DNA of 64,000 bases, from NCBI GenBank assembly GCA_033030425.1, contig JAUFSD010000004.1, positions 1,674,001-1,738,000 on the forward strand, read 5' to 3'. A program made the translations under genes and the position numbers. Shown piece after piece: positions 35,517 through 47,652 of the stretch. Origin of the DNA: Verpa conica (taxonomy: Eukaryota; Ascomycota; Pezizomycetes; Pezizales; Morchellaceae). Below the pieces are notes generated by a model. It was not told where the DNA came from. It searched no databases and saw only the letters and a list, made by a program, of their open reading frames with translations. Position 1 is the first letter of the stretch; every line of letters begins with the position of its first letter.

Positions 35517-38144
35517 CTACTTCGCCCTGATGATCTCCCTACTCAACAATCCTCTCAGCTCTTCGCTAATGGCTGGCCCATCCTTCTCTACTGCTTTCCC
35601 TTTATTAACTGCCGCTCCGCTTGTTCCGGCACTCGACCCCTCTCCTGCATCATTTGCCCCAGAGCTGGTCCTTCTCCTCTTCATCACACCGGCTATCCCA
35701 GCCGGAGATGGGAAGCTCTCCTTCTTGTCAACAGCTTCAATCGTGCGCTGGAATTTATAGAACAGGCTTTCTGCGCGAATGCGGGTGCTGGGGAGGTCGA
35801 TGGTGGTACTGAGTTCGTTAATGTATTTCAGGACCTCGTCAAAGTACTTCAAGTCTATAGTCACGATTAGTCCCGCATCTCGCAGGAAGAAGAGGGTAAA
35901 CTCACGTTCCATAATAACCTCCCTATGCCGCTCCAGTATTGCTAACGCAATAAATAGGTGGAACTGGCTACTCAAAAAGTTTGTCCAAAGTGTTTCCCAA
36001 AGTCTCAACACATCGTCCCAGTTGAACTCTCGTTTATACCACACCAGCAACATCCTAAAGAAGAAGAAAAAGTTTGTTGAGTCCGCGCTCTGTAGATGTG
36101 CATACAACTTCGGATCCATGAGTTGCACCAGATGGTCTAGTGTTACTAACTGCGCCCTCATTCCGCTTTGGTCACGAAGGAAGTTTCGTTCAGTCCGCTC
36201 CATGAAGCCCACAAATGCCCAGAAGGCTGCGGCGTCATCCTGGAGAACGGCATAGATGGGGGCTAGAAGGTCTGACATGCCTTGGACATACCCAAGGGTG
36301 GTATTGTATTCGTTATAGGTTAGGAGCATATCTTTCATCTGCTCCATGTGGACATTTGTGCCAACTTCTGCGAATGGAGATTCAGGCTCAGGATGGGGGA
36401 TATCCTCGCCAGCAAAAATAGGAACATTGCGGTCAGTGCGGTGCACATCCTTTTCTATTGTTGTGACGGCGAGGGCTGGATTAGTTAAAATGTGCAGGTA
36501 GAGGGGGGGAAACAGGCATACCAATACGGTTCTTTTGATCCCGCCAATATTCGTCTCCATTTCTTCTCTCGATGTCATCCCACCATTTACCTTTGAGTCG
36601 CACATACTCGTCTCTCTTACTATTCATGATTGCAACCCTCTCATCCTTTGTGCTATTCCACGGGTAAACATCTAACAGCCACAACCAAATCTCCTTTCTT
36701 GCAGCCCCAGGCTCTATCCCACCATGAAAGATCCTCTCTTTAACCTCATTCTCAGTCACCATCAATCGCCCTGTATCTTTATGAAGCCATTTGTTCCACT
36801 CCGCTAAGCTCACCGGCTTCCTCTTATCCGAATCCAACTTCATATTCCCCGCCTCAATATCTAGAATTTCAAACTCTCCTACCGCAGAATTCTCAAGCTC
36901 CATAACATCCTTACTCGTCCACACTACCCGATTCTGCTCGCGCTCGCTCTGCTCAGCTATCCCCATGGCCCACCGCGCCAAGTACAACCTCGCAGAATCA
37001 AACTCATCCTGCAAATTTACCACATCCGGATTCTTCAACAACCTCTTCATTTGCGGCGGCACCGCATTAGAGTCCAAAATATCTTCAGCAGTCCTCCTAG
37101 TAAACCTCGTCACCCTCGTCAACTTCTCCAGCAAGCTCCACCTCGCCTCCTTCCACACCTTGGTGATCGGGTCCATCCCCGCCCCACCACTCCCCGACCC
37201 CTCCCCAGACCTTGCCACCCCAATCGTAACCGGCTTATTAATAAACGAGGTCAAGTCCTCCTTACTCGGATCCACCAAATACACACTCGGCTCCACCTGA
37301 CTCTTTTCAACCCTCACAAACATTCTCAACCACCTAAGCACCTCATCCCCACCCCAAAACATCCCACCATCCTCACCAAATGGATCAAAGCTCGCCTTTG
37401 TCCGTTTCTTCGACTGAGCAATAGTAGACGCACACTCGCTGTCATGGAAAAACAACGCCGGAAACGAATCCCCATTCCTAGTATTAATAACCAAACTACC
37501 CCACCACCACCCGAGATTCGGCGGCCTAATCAGCAGCGAGTATATCTGCGACACCGGCACTGCAAACGCATAGTTCCCGATCGAGGACGCCCCGGGCGCA
37601 TACAACGTTGTTGGCGGCGGCGGCACCAAGTATGATTGCTTAGGCGGGTTCTCGCCACCAATCAGGTCCACCTTCACATATGTATCGTAGGCATCACCGA
37701 GGGCGCTCTCGGGCAGCCAGGCGAGTAGCAGTGAGCTCGATGGGCTCGGGGGAGCTACATACCCTGAGCTCAGTGACGGGGGGGGTTTCTGTTGGACGAG
37801 GGCTATGAACCCGGAGATGTTGTCTCGTTGAGAGGGGGTGGGGTGTACATACACCTATTGGTCAGGATCAGCACATCTCATCTTAAAGCTTTAGTTTGTG
37901 CTCGCTAACTCCACCCCCTCCCTGCTTCATTCCCAGCTAACTATAAGAGGGGTCTCTCTCTCTCGGTGGTGAAACTTACCTTCGACTTTGAATATAGTAG
38001 CTTAACACCCCTGCCGGTACTTGTGTGGGTGATTGTACTGTACTCTTCCTCATCATCGTCATTATCGCTCAAGTCGTAGTAGCTCGCAGTCGGACTTGCG
38101 GGCGGCGTAAATTTCTTTGGGTCAGGCATCTTCTTTGAACTCAT
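35517..38144 (-). CDS. GYP7: Rab GTPase-activating protein, TBC domain (Gyp7)
   Basis: Three exons on the minus strand: 38144-37980, 37854-36522, 36454-35517; 811 residues. Intron 1 (37979-37855) is GTAAGT..CAATAG and intron 2 (36521-36455) is GTATGC..CAATAG; both junctions restore family sequence (KSKVYVHPTPS and KNRIEKDVHRTDR). Gyp7 stimulates GTP hydrolysis by Ypt7/Rab7-like GTPases and so controls endosome-vacuole fusion. The N-terminal part (KLLYSKSKVYVHPTPSQRDNI, about 50-70) and a PH-like region precede the TBC domain in the C-terminal half. The dual catalytic residues are visible: the Arg finger in EKDVHRTDR (Arg505) and the Gln finger in GYVQGMSDL (Gln557). The tail (about 740-811) is Ser/Ala/Gly-rich. 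The start at MSSKKMPDPKKF is the first Met of the conserved N-terminus. It lies just downstream of MSO1 on the same strand. Confidence 0.93.
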
Positions 38145-38929
38145 TTCTACGGTAGATGTAGAGTATTCCAAAAAAAAAAAAAGCCGGAAGAATGAGTGAG
38201 TAGAAAAAGAGGAAGCTGTCGTCCCAGATGTCGTTGATGGTGGGTGGCGGGGCAGATCATCACGCTCTCGATGACGACGCGCGTGAGCCACTTGAGGTGC
38301 ACGTGCCAAGTGGCTGCTTTTTCTTGCTTGTGTGACGATAAATACGTTGCCTGCTGCATAGGGTAGGTACATATAGGTACGCAGAGGGGACGTAATAGTA
38401 TTACGAGTATCCGTCGTCTGCCTTGGATAGTAAGGCTTACGGATGGATGCCATGTACTCTGCTTACGCATTTCTATATATCTATGTAGCCCACAGCTGCT
38501 TTATTTGCAAAAAAGAAAAGTAGATACACGCACGTCCATATTATTAGAACTACCGTATCCCCCCCTCTCTTTAGGCCATCAAAGAAATGAGGAGAAACAA
38601 AATCAATAGAGAAAATAGAAACAAAAAGGGAATAAAAAATCCCCCCCACGAAAGAATTCATAAAAATATTCCATCAACTCAGCCCCTTTGGGAAATACAT
38701 ACTTTTTCCATCAATCCACACTCATAACCATCATAGCATATTTGAACAAAAAAAAACCCATCAATATGTAGAATCGAATCAAGAAGTAGGATCTAGACTT
38801 GAAGATTTGTATATACCCACACTCAGCTCCAACTCCCCCATTCGCCACGGAAGAAAACAAAAACACAAAATAAGGGACAAAATAATTCTATCGCAAACCT
38901 ACAACCCCATCAAAAGAGAGAGAAAAACA
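38145..38929. other. Region between GYP7 start and MSO1 end
   Basis: GYP7 promoter and leader plus the MSO1 3' flank. It contains A runs and a T-rich stretch. An open frame on the minus strand extends upstream of the GYP7 ATG but has no conserved content and is taken as leader. Confidence 0.5.
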
Positions 38930-39796
38930 CTAATACCCACCTCCCCTCTGCTGCCTCAACATCCCCGGACCACTCGGCAGCCCAACACGGCCTCCACTCC
39001 CGCTCCCACTGCCTCCACCAGGTCGCCTCAAATTACCCCCTGAGGATGACCCCCCACTCCCACCACCATAATATCCCGGCACCCCCGGCGCCCCGTCAAA
39101 GCCATCGCTATAGCCACCATCATCCCAGGGCATCCCCGCACTCACAAACGGCCTCCCCCCCTGCTGCGGCGGAGGTCCACCCCTCTGCGGCGCATACCCA
39201 GCTGGCGAGCGAGTCCTCGGTGGAGCCCCCCCGCCAAAATGCTGCTCACCAGGCATCTGCACACTCATCGGCGGCATCTGCTGCACCTTCTGCTGACCCA
39301 TATTCGCCGGCGGTGGCGACGCCGTTCTCCCACCCCACAAACGCTCCTTAATCCTCTGCTGAGCAGTCGTCAACGCCTTCCCCGCACCCCCTTCCTGCTG
39401 GCCCTGCTGCGGCGGCGCACCCCCTTCATCCGGAAACAGATTCGGTCTCTGCTGGTTCTGAGACCCGAATCTCGGCTGCTTCCCGGCACCCTGGAACTGC
39501 TGTCCTTGCTGCCCGGGGTTATCCCAGATATCGGACAACGACGCGTTCACGTTCTGGCCGCGGCCCCGGCCGGCAGGAATGTTGTTTGGGTTACCGTATG
39601 TCCCGCGGAGGGATTGCACTGGTGGGGGACCCCCGCCGAGCCAGTCGGGGATGGGACGGCCGTTCTCCGTGTAGTATGTCCTGAGGCATCTAGAGATATG
39701 GGAGTCGTCTTCTGTGTCGCCGTCGAGCTCGGATTCACCACGGATAGACTGGTAGCGAGATTTAGTTGCTGTAAGGATGTTTGAGAAGTAGGACAT
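38930..39796 (-). CDS. MSO1: Mso1-like Sec1-binding exocytosis protein
   Basis: Single exon, 288 residues. The N-terminal 55 residues (SYFSNILTATKSRYQSIRG.. DTEDDSHISRCLRTYYTE.. GRPIPDWLGG) match the Mso1 Sec1-binding domain: a basic helix, an acidic Asp/Thr stretch, an ALxxYY-like helix and the closing PxWLG. Mso1 binds the SM protein Sec1 and acts in vesicle fusion at the plasma membrane with the SNARE complex. The rest is disordered, rich in Gln, Gly, Pro and Arg, with a short conserved-looking QQRIKERLWGG (about 146-157), a motif also found near the end of yeast-type Mso1 regions. Start at ATG 39796 immediately precedes the conserved domain. The neighbour GYP7 also works in membrane trafficking, though at the vacuole rather than the plasma membrane. 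Confidence 0.85.
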   Translation of the reverse strand: MSYFSNILTATKSRYQSIRGESELDGDTEDDSHISRCLRTYYTENGRPIPDWLGGGPPPVQSLRGTYGNPNNIPAGRGRGQNVNASLSDIWDNPGQQGQQFQGAGKQPRFGSQNQQRPNLFPDEGGAPPQQGQQEGGAGKALTTAQQRIKERLWGGRTASPPPANMGQQKVQQMPPMSVQMPGEQHFGGGAPPRTRSPAGYAPQRGGPPPQQGGRPFVSAGMPWDDGGYSDGFDGAPGVPGYYGGGSGGSSSGGNLRRPGGGSGSGSGGRVGLPSGPGMLRQQRGGGY

Positions 39797-42700
39797 CGTG
39801 GAGGGGGGGAGTGAGTTGTGATGTTGTCGTGGGTGGTGTTGTAGAGGAAGGTAGAGGTAGAGAGTTTCAGTTGGTATTTGTATTTCTCTTTTCCCCCCCT
39901 AGCTTCCCTCTCTCTTTGAGCCTCAGTCTTTTTTTTTTCTATGAAGCCCCCCTTTGTCGCAGCTTGAGAAACACCCGTTGTTACAATTACCACCCTCGCG
40001 TCGTAAGCCCCACACAATCGAGAAGAGTATGTTCCTTTCACTCTTTAGAAGGGGAGGGAGGGTGAGAGGAGCTATGTAGTGCAGCAGAGGCAAAAAAAAA
40101 AAGTACAACACAAAAGATGGGGGTGTGGCCTCATACAACCAGCTGTTTACTTCTGGCTAAAGGCATCACGTGATTGGCTGGCGAGGCGAAGGAGGGAAGG
40201 TTATGCATAAGCAGCATTAAAAGCCCCCTGTGACAGCGCAGCCAGGGGAGCTGGGAAGCATGGACGGTCAATTGTGCGTGTCGATTGGCTGGAAGGGCGG
40301 CAGAGCTTGATCAGTAATCGTGGCAGGGGGAGGGAAGTCTTAGATAAGAATCACGACTTGTCACTCTGTGTTTGTGTTTATAAGAGGGAACCTACATACA
40401 TTCTCTCACTGTGTCTACAAGTATTTATATACATTGCTTACACTTCCAGTTCTTTCGGTCCGCCCGGCACAAATAGAGGGGTCAGACGTCCACCATCCAC
40501 TCTCCAGTCTAGTACACAGCTGTTTACTCCAACCACCATCTGAATCTTCTCACCTAACGTAAACTTCGCAGCTGTCAGTATTTCAGTATATCACATGCTA
40601 TTTCTCTCCTGTATTTGACTCTTTCACCCAACCCATTCTTAATGCCACGTTGGCACCTTCTTTACCACACACAAAGTCACTGGAAAACTCGAATGCAGCC
40701 ATAAGGGTCATCACTCAGCAGAATGTCACAGCTAGATCTCACCCTGGGAATCTAATCTATGCAGAACTCCAGTAATTACACCATTCTACCACTGGACCGT
40801 GACGTTCGATCCATTACGATACACTCATCAAACCCGTTAGACATTCGTTCGATATAATAATCCGTAGTTCACCCTCGGAAGAATTTATTGGGGGGAGAGG
40901 GTCCCTTGGTTGATCTGAGATATTGAGCTGGACTTATAAGAACATTACTGGAGCAGCAGAATAAGCTCTTCTTGGGTGCTTCTGGCTCTGATTAAGAGTA
41001 TTTTGGAATCGACACGTGGCAATTTCTATATTACTATTACGCGTATATTCTATACGTCCTTTGGGGTCGTGTATACCGCTGCATGGAACCAGAAGCTTAT
41101 ACCTTACATAGTGGTAACGGGCTCGTTCGTATCCCAGTAACTGGTTTTTCTCTAGCTGAGTCCTGGAATAGTGCTAATATCTATGATAGATTTACCAATA
41201 CTACCTTGTGGGGGGGCTCTTCGTATAACTAGGAAGATATATAGCAACAGCTGAAAGGAGATAAAGATGGTAATTATAGGCTTTCTGGGATGCTATCATC
41301 GGAGCAATTATGGTTGACTTAGGAAATTAACCCTATCAACCTATTTATCCTCTATCACTCAAACGCAAGAACTCCCGTTTGATACTATAACGGCTGGTGG
41401 GCTTTTATTCACAGAGGGAGCAATTATTACGCATTGTGGGACAATTAGAGATATCCTAGCTTCCCAAACATGCTAGATTTATATTTCTATGAGCTAGAAA
41501 TGGAATTGCCCCGTGTGGCTTGGCTATTATTGACCGGGAAAGTACTTAGGGGGGATACCATATTGATATAGGTCTTACAACTATCAACTGGATACAGGCC
41601 GTTATTTATTAATCGTGATAGGAATATTGTTGGGAGATGGCTCATTAGAGATAGTACTAAACATTCAAATGTCATTATGCCCACAGACCCGAGGAATATA
41701 CGAGTTGCGGTAGGACCCTTTACAATTGTCTCGACCGAAGCAACTAGAAGCAAGACGCAATCGATGGATAGAACGTTCCCTTGGGAGGAGTATTGCCAAT
41801 CGATGTCATCGTATACCATAAACGACCTTCTACAAAGCGTTTACGGCTACCAAAAGAGATGATAAAACTCAAGTAAGTAAAGGTACCTATTTAAAGTAGG
41901 GAATGTACAGGCACAGCTGCTACTCAAAGTTAGAGTTTTTCATTTTGTGCCTTGGATAAAGTGCTCTTTAGTGGTTTTATGCTTCGTAACTAACTAGTAC
42001 GATAGAGTCTATTTATTATGAGTAGGATATTCCGCGTATTCAACCTCGGTGATAAAATGCCAAAGATATGACACTACCGCCTATTGAGGGGAAACAGAGC
42101 AGAAGTGTGGCAGTAAACAGGTTCAACAAACTATTATATGTCACATGTGGCAAACTTAGGAGCAAACCCTGTTAAAACGTATAACTAACGAAAGTTATGA
42201 AGGGGTAAAGTATTGAAAGGATACTGGGAGGAATACAAACATGCGGAGGTTTAAAGGGGAAAGTACTTTATGCGTTCATGCAGTGTGTACAGGATGTTTC
42301 AAGGGTATTTGGAGAAGCAGGATACAACACATTTCCCGGAGTGGTTTCCTTGCCATGAGAGTTGGATCGAATTTGGATCAGTGGGTATGCTCAAATCAGA
42401 ACCAGAACCTCATCGGACATATTAAATTTATACCAAGGTTCCTTCCGCCAGATTTGACCAAGTACTATGTCATTTGTTGCATATGTTTGGCCAGTACGGG
42501 AAGCAGTACAAATCTTGAGGTAGTAATAATACATTTCAACAAGATGAAGATTCTAGACTTATCACAGCGTATGTTTCCGAGTTCTTTAAGATGTAGATAA
42601 GACCTAGATATTACCGCGTCAATTTCATTCATTAATAGTGAATTCCACTACATGGTTCTGTTTTAGAAATTATGTACAGCCGTGTCTAAGTAATTCCCGA

Positions 42701-44025
42701 AGCCCCCCATAGCAACGGGGTTATTTCTTAGGCTGCATCAACAACCATAAATGTTCTATAGAAGGAAGTATTTAGGATAAGATAAATAAGGTCATTTGAC
42801 CCTATATCAAGATTCCTAGGGTTATCTAATGGGTATATACATAGTTATTCTTAAAATTCATGAATAGCTCTACCTAATTGCCCAGGTAGAGAATGAGAGC
42901 AAAAAAAATGCGTCAATAATTTTAGATTAAATATACATTAATTTCTAGAGTCTATATCTCATATAATGTTGGTCTCAGATCATTTTATTATATAGTTGAT
43001 GAGTTATAGTCAATGAGGTGTTTGTTGTATTGTTGGGTGTCAGAACTTTTTGAGCCCCACTAGACTAGTCAAGGGTACCAAAGGTGATTATTTTTTCAAA
43101 TTTTTTTTTTGTATGATTATACTCTCTACAGTCTCTTTAGCCTCCTCATGTATTCTTGCATTAATACCAGTTTTTCTGGTTGTGTTAAGGTTGTGGGTAT
43201 GCCGTTGCCATGGGGGGGCTTCGAGAATCACTTAGACACGGCTGTACATTCACCACTGCTACTTAGAAAGAGGATATAGATTCATAGGAAGACATCGAGC
43301 TAGAGGAATGTATTCTAGTTTGCTAGAAATAAACTCCCATAGCGGGGAGTCGGGGGACTTTAAAACCTCCTAAAAAGATACAAGCCATAGCTTGCCCAGT
43401 ATGATTTGGAATAACCTAAAATCACATACATTCTAGCAAGTACATGTAGTTATCCTACACATATCATATATTTATATTTCCTTCTCCTCTAACATGGCTG
43501 TTACTTATAAATACCGAATAAATAGATAACCCATCCCTCTAGCCACTTATCAGAGTTAATCCCCGGGGTTAACGGCAAGATCCAATCGTGTTCCCATTCC
43601 ACTGTTCACATAGAATACTCAATAAACGTAACAAATATCGATAGGAACGCTTAGGAAGACTTACCATGATATCTAATGCCCTAGCCCTCTGTTCCGTACA
43701 AGAAGATGGGCGTTGACTGTGTTTTGAGACTGTGAATTACACCCCGACGTATGAGTACCTCCTACATAGCCATCTACACTTACTCTAGATCGTAGAGATT
43801 CGAAAATCCGTTCAGTTCGCTCTACACTAGAGGGGTCTCGGTAAGACCCATAGTACGCGGTAGTGAGATGGGGTAGACGGGCCGGAGGTTGCACTGGACG
43901 ATGCGGAAGCTGGTTTGGATGGTATCTCCTATTCACCACATCGAATATATCTCTCATGAGCTCAACTTCGTCGATGGCCCTCGATAAGGGGGTTTAAGCC
44001 CATATTGAGATACCGAAGAGGTCGT
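39797..44025. other. Gene-poor, repeat-rich region
   Basis: After the MSO1 promoter (to about 40250), the sequence is AT-rich and shows no supportable protein gene. Open frames at 41487-41862 (both strands), 42241-42600 and 43673-43957 are isolated and motif-free; the last may belong to the decayed gene to its right. A tRNA-like segment is listed separately. Confidence 0.45.
40724..40803 (-). ncRNA. tRNA-like sequence, possibly a SINE head or tRNA pseudogene
   Basis: On the minus strand an 80-nt segment starts GTCACGG and ends CTGTGACA, giving a 7-bp acceptor-like stem with one G-T pair. A box-like GGTCCAGTGGTAGAATGG and B box-like GATTAGATTCC sit at tRNA-like spacing. A normal anticodon arm and T arm cannot be drawn, so it is unlikely to be a working tRNA. 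Confidence 0.35.
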
Positions 44026-45300
44026 TCAGATACAATACAGATCTTTTGTGGGGGGGGGGGGGCAGACCAGACCTCTTGAGGATAGGTTCTGATTCTGCGC
44101 TTGTGTCCTTGATGATTTTGTTTCGAGCGGCCGTGAAGAGTGCTTCTTTTTCTGTGCTATTACTGCTTTCTCCAGCTGGTAGAGTGTTTGTCCGCCTTTG
44201 AACGGGTGAAAAACACAGGAATGCCGAAACGCTGGTAGTTGAAGATGAGCCCCCACGTCTGTTTTTGTAAGGCGGGTTTCGATTAAGATGATGATGGCAT
44301 CAAACATGAATAAGCCTTGTCTGTTGAAATACTACCAATCGGGGACATTGAGGGGGGCTAGGATCGGGAAATTCGTGCCAAAGTATCCATGATCGAATAG
44401 GATCACGATATGCCTCTACTTTGTGGGCTGTTATGTGGGTCCTTGATCTGGCTGCCTCTGGGTTACTGCTGGAAAGATAACCATGAAAAGCACTGGTTAA
44501 TGAGGATTTTCCGCTGCCAGATACACCAGTAATAGAAATGTGTAAGTTATCCTCTCGGAACTGATATATTTTTCTGAACGCTTGTGTCTCCCCTCTCGGC
44601 CTCGGCCTGTAAGTGATAATTTCTCCGGATCCTCTCGGTCGCTTCTGCCTCGATTCTCTTCGCTAGCTCATTTAGTCTCCTGTTCTCCTGTTCCCATTTT
44701 ATTTTCTCCGGAGTCTCCTCCCCTTCTTGTATTTTTCCGATATCCTCCTGCAACTTCTGCGCCTCTCGCATTTTCTCCACCGCTTCTTTCTCCTTCTGCA
44801 ACTCATTCTGCAAATTTGCTCTATGAACCTTTTCATTCTCCACCTACAACTGCCTACACTCCTGCTGCATTCTCTGAGCTTCAGGAATCGCCCTTATGAC
44901 CTCTTGCGATCTATGAAACTCACCCGTCTGATACTCCACCTGTAACCTCCTATTCTCCTCCTGCATTCTCTGAGCCTTCCAGACATGTCTCACCACTTCT
45001 TGCGCTCTTTGTAATTCCTCCCCGCGATTTGCTATGTAACTTCTCGTTTTCCTCTTATATCTTTCTGTTCTCCTCTTGCATCCTCTGCACTTGTCCTATC
45101 TTCTCTATCGCTTTTTTGTATAATCTTTAGTTTGGTCTCGTTAGCTTGGATCCCTGCTTGCATCGTTTTTGTTCTCCTCGATCGTAGAGCTTCCGTGTGT
45201 TTTTCTCCCATCCCTTGCATCATGCGTTGCATGGATTGGAATTCGGTTTCTCGTTCCCATTCTCGTGCCTGGTGTGTTTTTCAGTGCGGGGTGGCGGAAA
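44026..45300 (-). pseudogene. Decayed coiled-coil plus P-loop GTPase gene (IRG-like)
   Basis: Minus strand. Upstream part: degenerate coiled-coil repeats with the theme EAQRMQEENRRLQVE (several copies between 45230 and 44740), Glu/Gln/Lys-rich throughout. Downstream part: NLHISITGVSGSGKSSL (P-loop coded at about 44527-44501), then HGYLSSSNPEAA, and, in another frame, FDAIIILIETRLTKTD (from 44307). That last motif resembles the loop after the G3 region of fungal immunity-related-GTPase-like proteins (FDALLxLxxTRxTETD). Breaks: a frameshift near 45035-45055, an in-frame TAG at 44846-44844, and a frame change or stop between the P-loop exon (stop near 44310) and the FDAIIIL segment. A 13-14 bp G tract at about 44048 ends the readable part. 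The expected G3 DxPG motif is not recognisable. This is a broken gene, although some of the breaks could be unrecognised introns. Confidence 0.5.
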
Positions 45301-46049
45301 GAAGTATAAGATAAAATATGTATACCGTAGAGTTGGCTTCCATCTCGGGTTAAGGGTGCTAATACTCTCTATTATGCCTCCCGGGAATGTTACGGTGGCG
45401 GTTCCGGAATAAGGCTAGATCGGTCCCCGAGGGGTCTAAAACTTGGAGCTAGCTGGATATACCACTACCTAAGGATACGGCCGTGTCACCTATTCCGAGG
45501 GCTTGAAAGAGCTGATTAGCTAGAAGCTGATAACGCGTGATTCCGGCTTTGATTCTAGAGTACCGAAGTACTGAGGAGACTTCTCTATGACGTGTTTTAG
45601 GCAACCCATCAAACTACTTACTACGATAATAACCACAAATTGAAGGCATACATATTTCTAGAGGGTTTATGCATCATTCTACGGGTCTATGCTCGATTGT
45701 AGGGTATCTTCTAACAATTTGCGTGGGTGCTGATGTGGTCGCTTCATTAATGTTGCTTTATTGGTGTCTTGGCATATGCCACTTCGGGACTTTTAACAAT
45801 TACGAGTGATTTTATATGATGTGCTTGGTGGTACCCTAGTCGCCGTCCTGGGTAATTGGGTTGAATTGGGAGGATGTTATGTTATTTAATTCGAACCTCT
45901 AGTGGGTCTACATGGGTTTATGTGCCTTGTTTCTGGGGTCTCTTAATACTCGTGGTACTTGTTGCGTCGGCTAACTTCTATGGTGCGTGAATCGATTAAT
46001 GTGTATCAACTTTTAACCGACTACTCTAGTAAACAAGAAAGAGATTTTT

Positions 46050-46108
46050 ATAAAAGCTCTCTATAGAGGCAACTATTAGATAATAGAGTCTAGCCAGAGA
46101 GCTTTTAT
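46050..46108. repeat. 13-bp perfect inverted repeat with 33-nt loop
   Basis: ATAAAAGCTCTCT at 46050-46062 and AGAGAGCTTTTAT at 46096-46108 are perfect reverse complements. It could form a hairpin or be the ends of a very small element. No function is assigned. Confidence 0.6.
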
Positions 46109-47469
46109 TGGTAGAGTGTTTTCCCATGGTGTAGTAAACTTTTAGATCTTTAGGTAGCATAAACACTCACAAAAAAAAGCAAAATGTAATATCCTGGGAA
46201 CTATAGCTACCGCAGAAGTTTTCTGAGAGATTTACATGTACTAGAAATACCAATCATATCCCTTATAGATCAACACTGACTGAAACCCTTTTTAGTGTAA
46301 ATACAAAAACATATTCTCAAAAAACCCCGGAAAATACCGGCCCTCGGTTGGATTATAGATCACATAGGTACACTTTAAAGACTTTATGCAATATATTTAT
46401 ATCATAAGGCACTTATAGAATGGCTAGCCTATAAGGATAGCTTGAATATAGAATGTATCTCATAATCCATATACTTAATAATCCCAACTAAAACAACCAC
46501 TTACTTCATTGATCAAGCCATAAGCAAAAAAACCTTCTTCTGTTTTCGCTGTGGTGATTGTGTGTTTAATCGGAGTGCCACACCTCCCCCATACGCCCGC
46601 TATGAACAAACAACTTCTGGATTAATCCCATACGACATTTTCTTCATCTAGACAGACAACTTTAGCATCTCATTTTTTTTTAAAAAAAACTAACTGTCTA
46701 AACTTCAACTATCAAGGCTATGGAACAATGAATTCCACGTATAACTTGACTCTGACAAAGACTCTGTCTACCCATGTGGCAATTCACTATCTATCGCCCG
46801 GTTTTATTTACCGTACCATAAGGACTCGTGAGATTCAGACAGTTGCCGAGAGCACGACTTACCAGAAATACGAGTATATTATACCAGTTGTGGAATTTTT
46901 TTTTTCTTGTACATCAAGTCCGTCTCACTGCCTCCTGACGTGTTATTTTAACCTCAATGGGTATACTTTAGGTGCTCTGGGCAACGGTCTGAATTCCACG
47001 GGTCCCTATGGTACTAGACAGCAAGAATTAATGTACTCTTCTGCACCATATACCCCCCTAAACTGGCGTAAAGATACTAACGGCAGAAGAGCTCCTAGTG
47101 CAGCTAACACCGCACCTACTCCAGGACCACTCACAATCCGACGCAGATTAGCTCCAGCCGCCCGAAACATAAATAAGTACAAAATTCATGCATACTAGCT
47201 TCGGGGGCTATATAAGCATCATTGTCGCAGGTAGGGCTCCCTCGGGAAGATCGTAACAAGAACGGAACGGCCCGACAGAGAAGCTTTACCCCAAAAAGAG
47301 TTGTGGCAACAAAGCTTGTTTGCCGAGGTGACCTTAATCTCGGCCCTGCATGCTTTCTCTGAACTAGTGTTCAAACTAGATTGTCCAATGTCATGAGGTT
47401 AGGGATGAGTAATAAAAAATAAATAAAAAGCTTAGGTCTAACGTCGCTCTGCTTCCCGAATTACTTTAG

Positions 47470-47652
47470 CTGTTGTACTACGCTTGCTGTGGTAAGTCTA
47501 TTGAAAGTGGCAGTGGTGGCACTAATCCTCACCCAAAGTTATTGGCTATTTCCTTTGAAAAACCACCGCCACCACAGCCAGGTGTCAACAGACTTATCGC
47601 TGCAGGCGTAGTACTCGGTGCGGGCGCCGCCGCCACTTCATATCAAATCTAA
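47470..47652 (+). CDS. Orphan terminal exon candidate with hydrophobic tail
   Basis: An open segment preceded in frame by TTTAG (a plausible acceptor) and ended by TAA at 47650-47652, giving 60 residues. It runs through a Ser/Gly patch, a Pro run (EKPPPPQPG) and a C-terminal Ala/Gly/Val-rich hydrophobic helix (RLIAAGVVLGAGAAATSYQI). It looks like the membrane-anchored end of a protein, but the upstream exons could not be identified. A GTAAGT inside it (about 47492) could instead be a donor. Treat it as a hint only. Confidence 0.2.
   Translation: MLYYACCGKSIESGSGGTNPHPKLLAISFEKPPPPQPGVNRLIAAGVVLGAGAAATSYQI

Noticed and set aside
41487..42600. Open frames of 61-119 codons on both strands
   Set aside because: They overlap each other, lack motifs and sit in repeat-rich DNA.
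46728..47198. 156-codon open frame
   Set aside because: No recognised motif, no splice partners that extend it convincingly, and AT-rich context. It may belong to the same putative gene as 47470-47652, but that cannot be shown.
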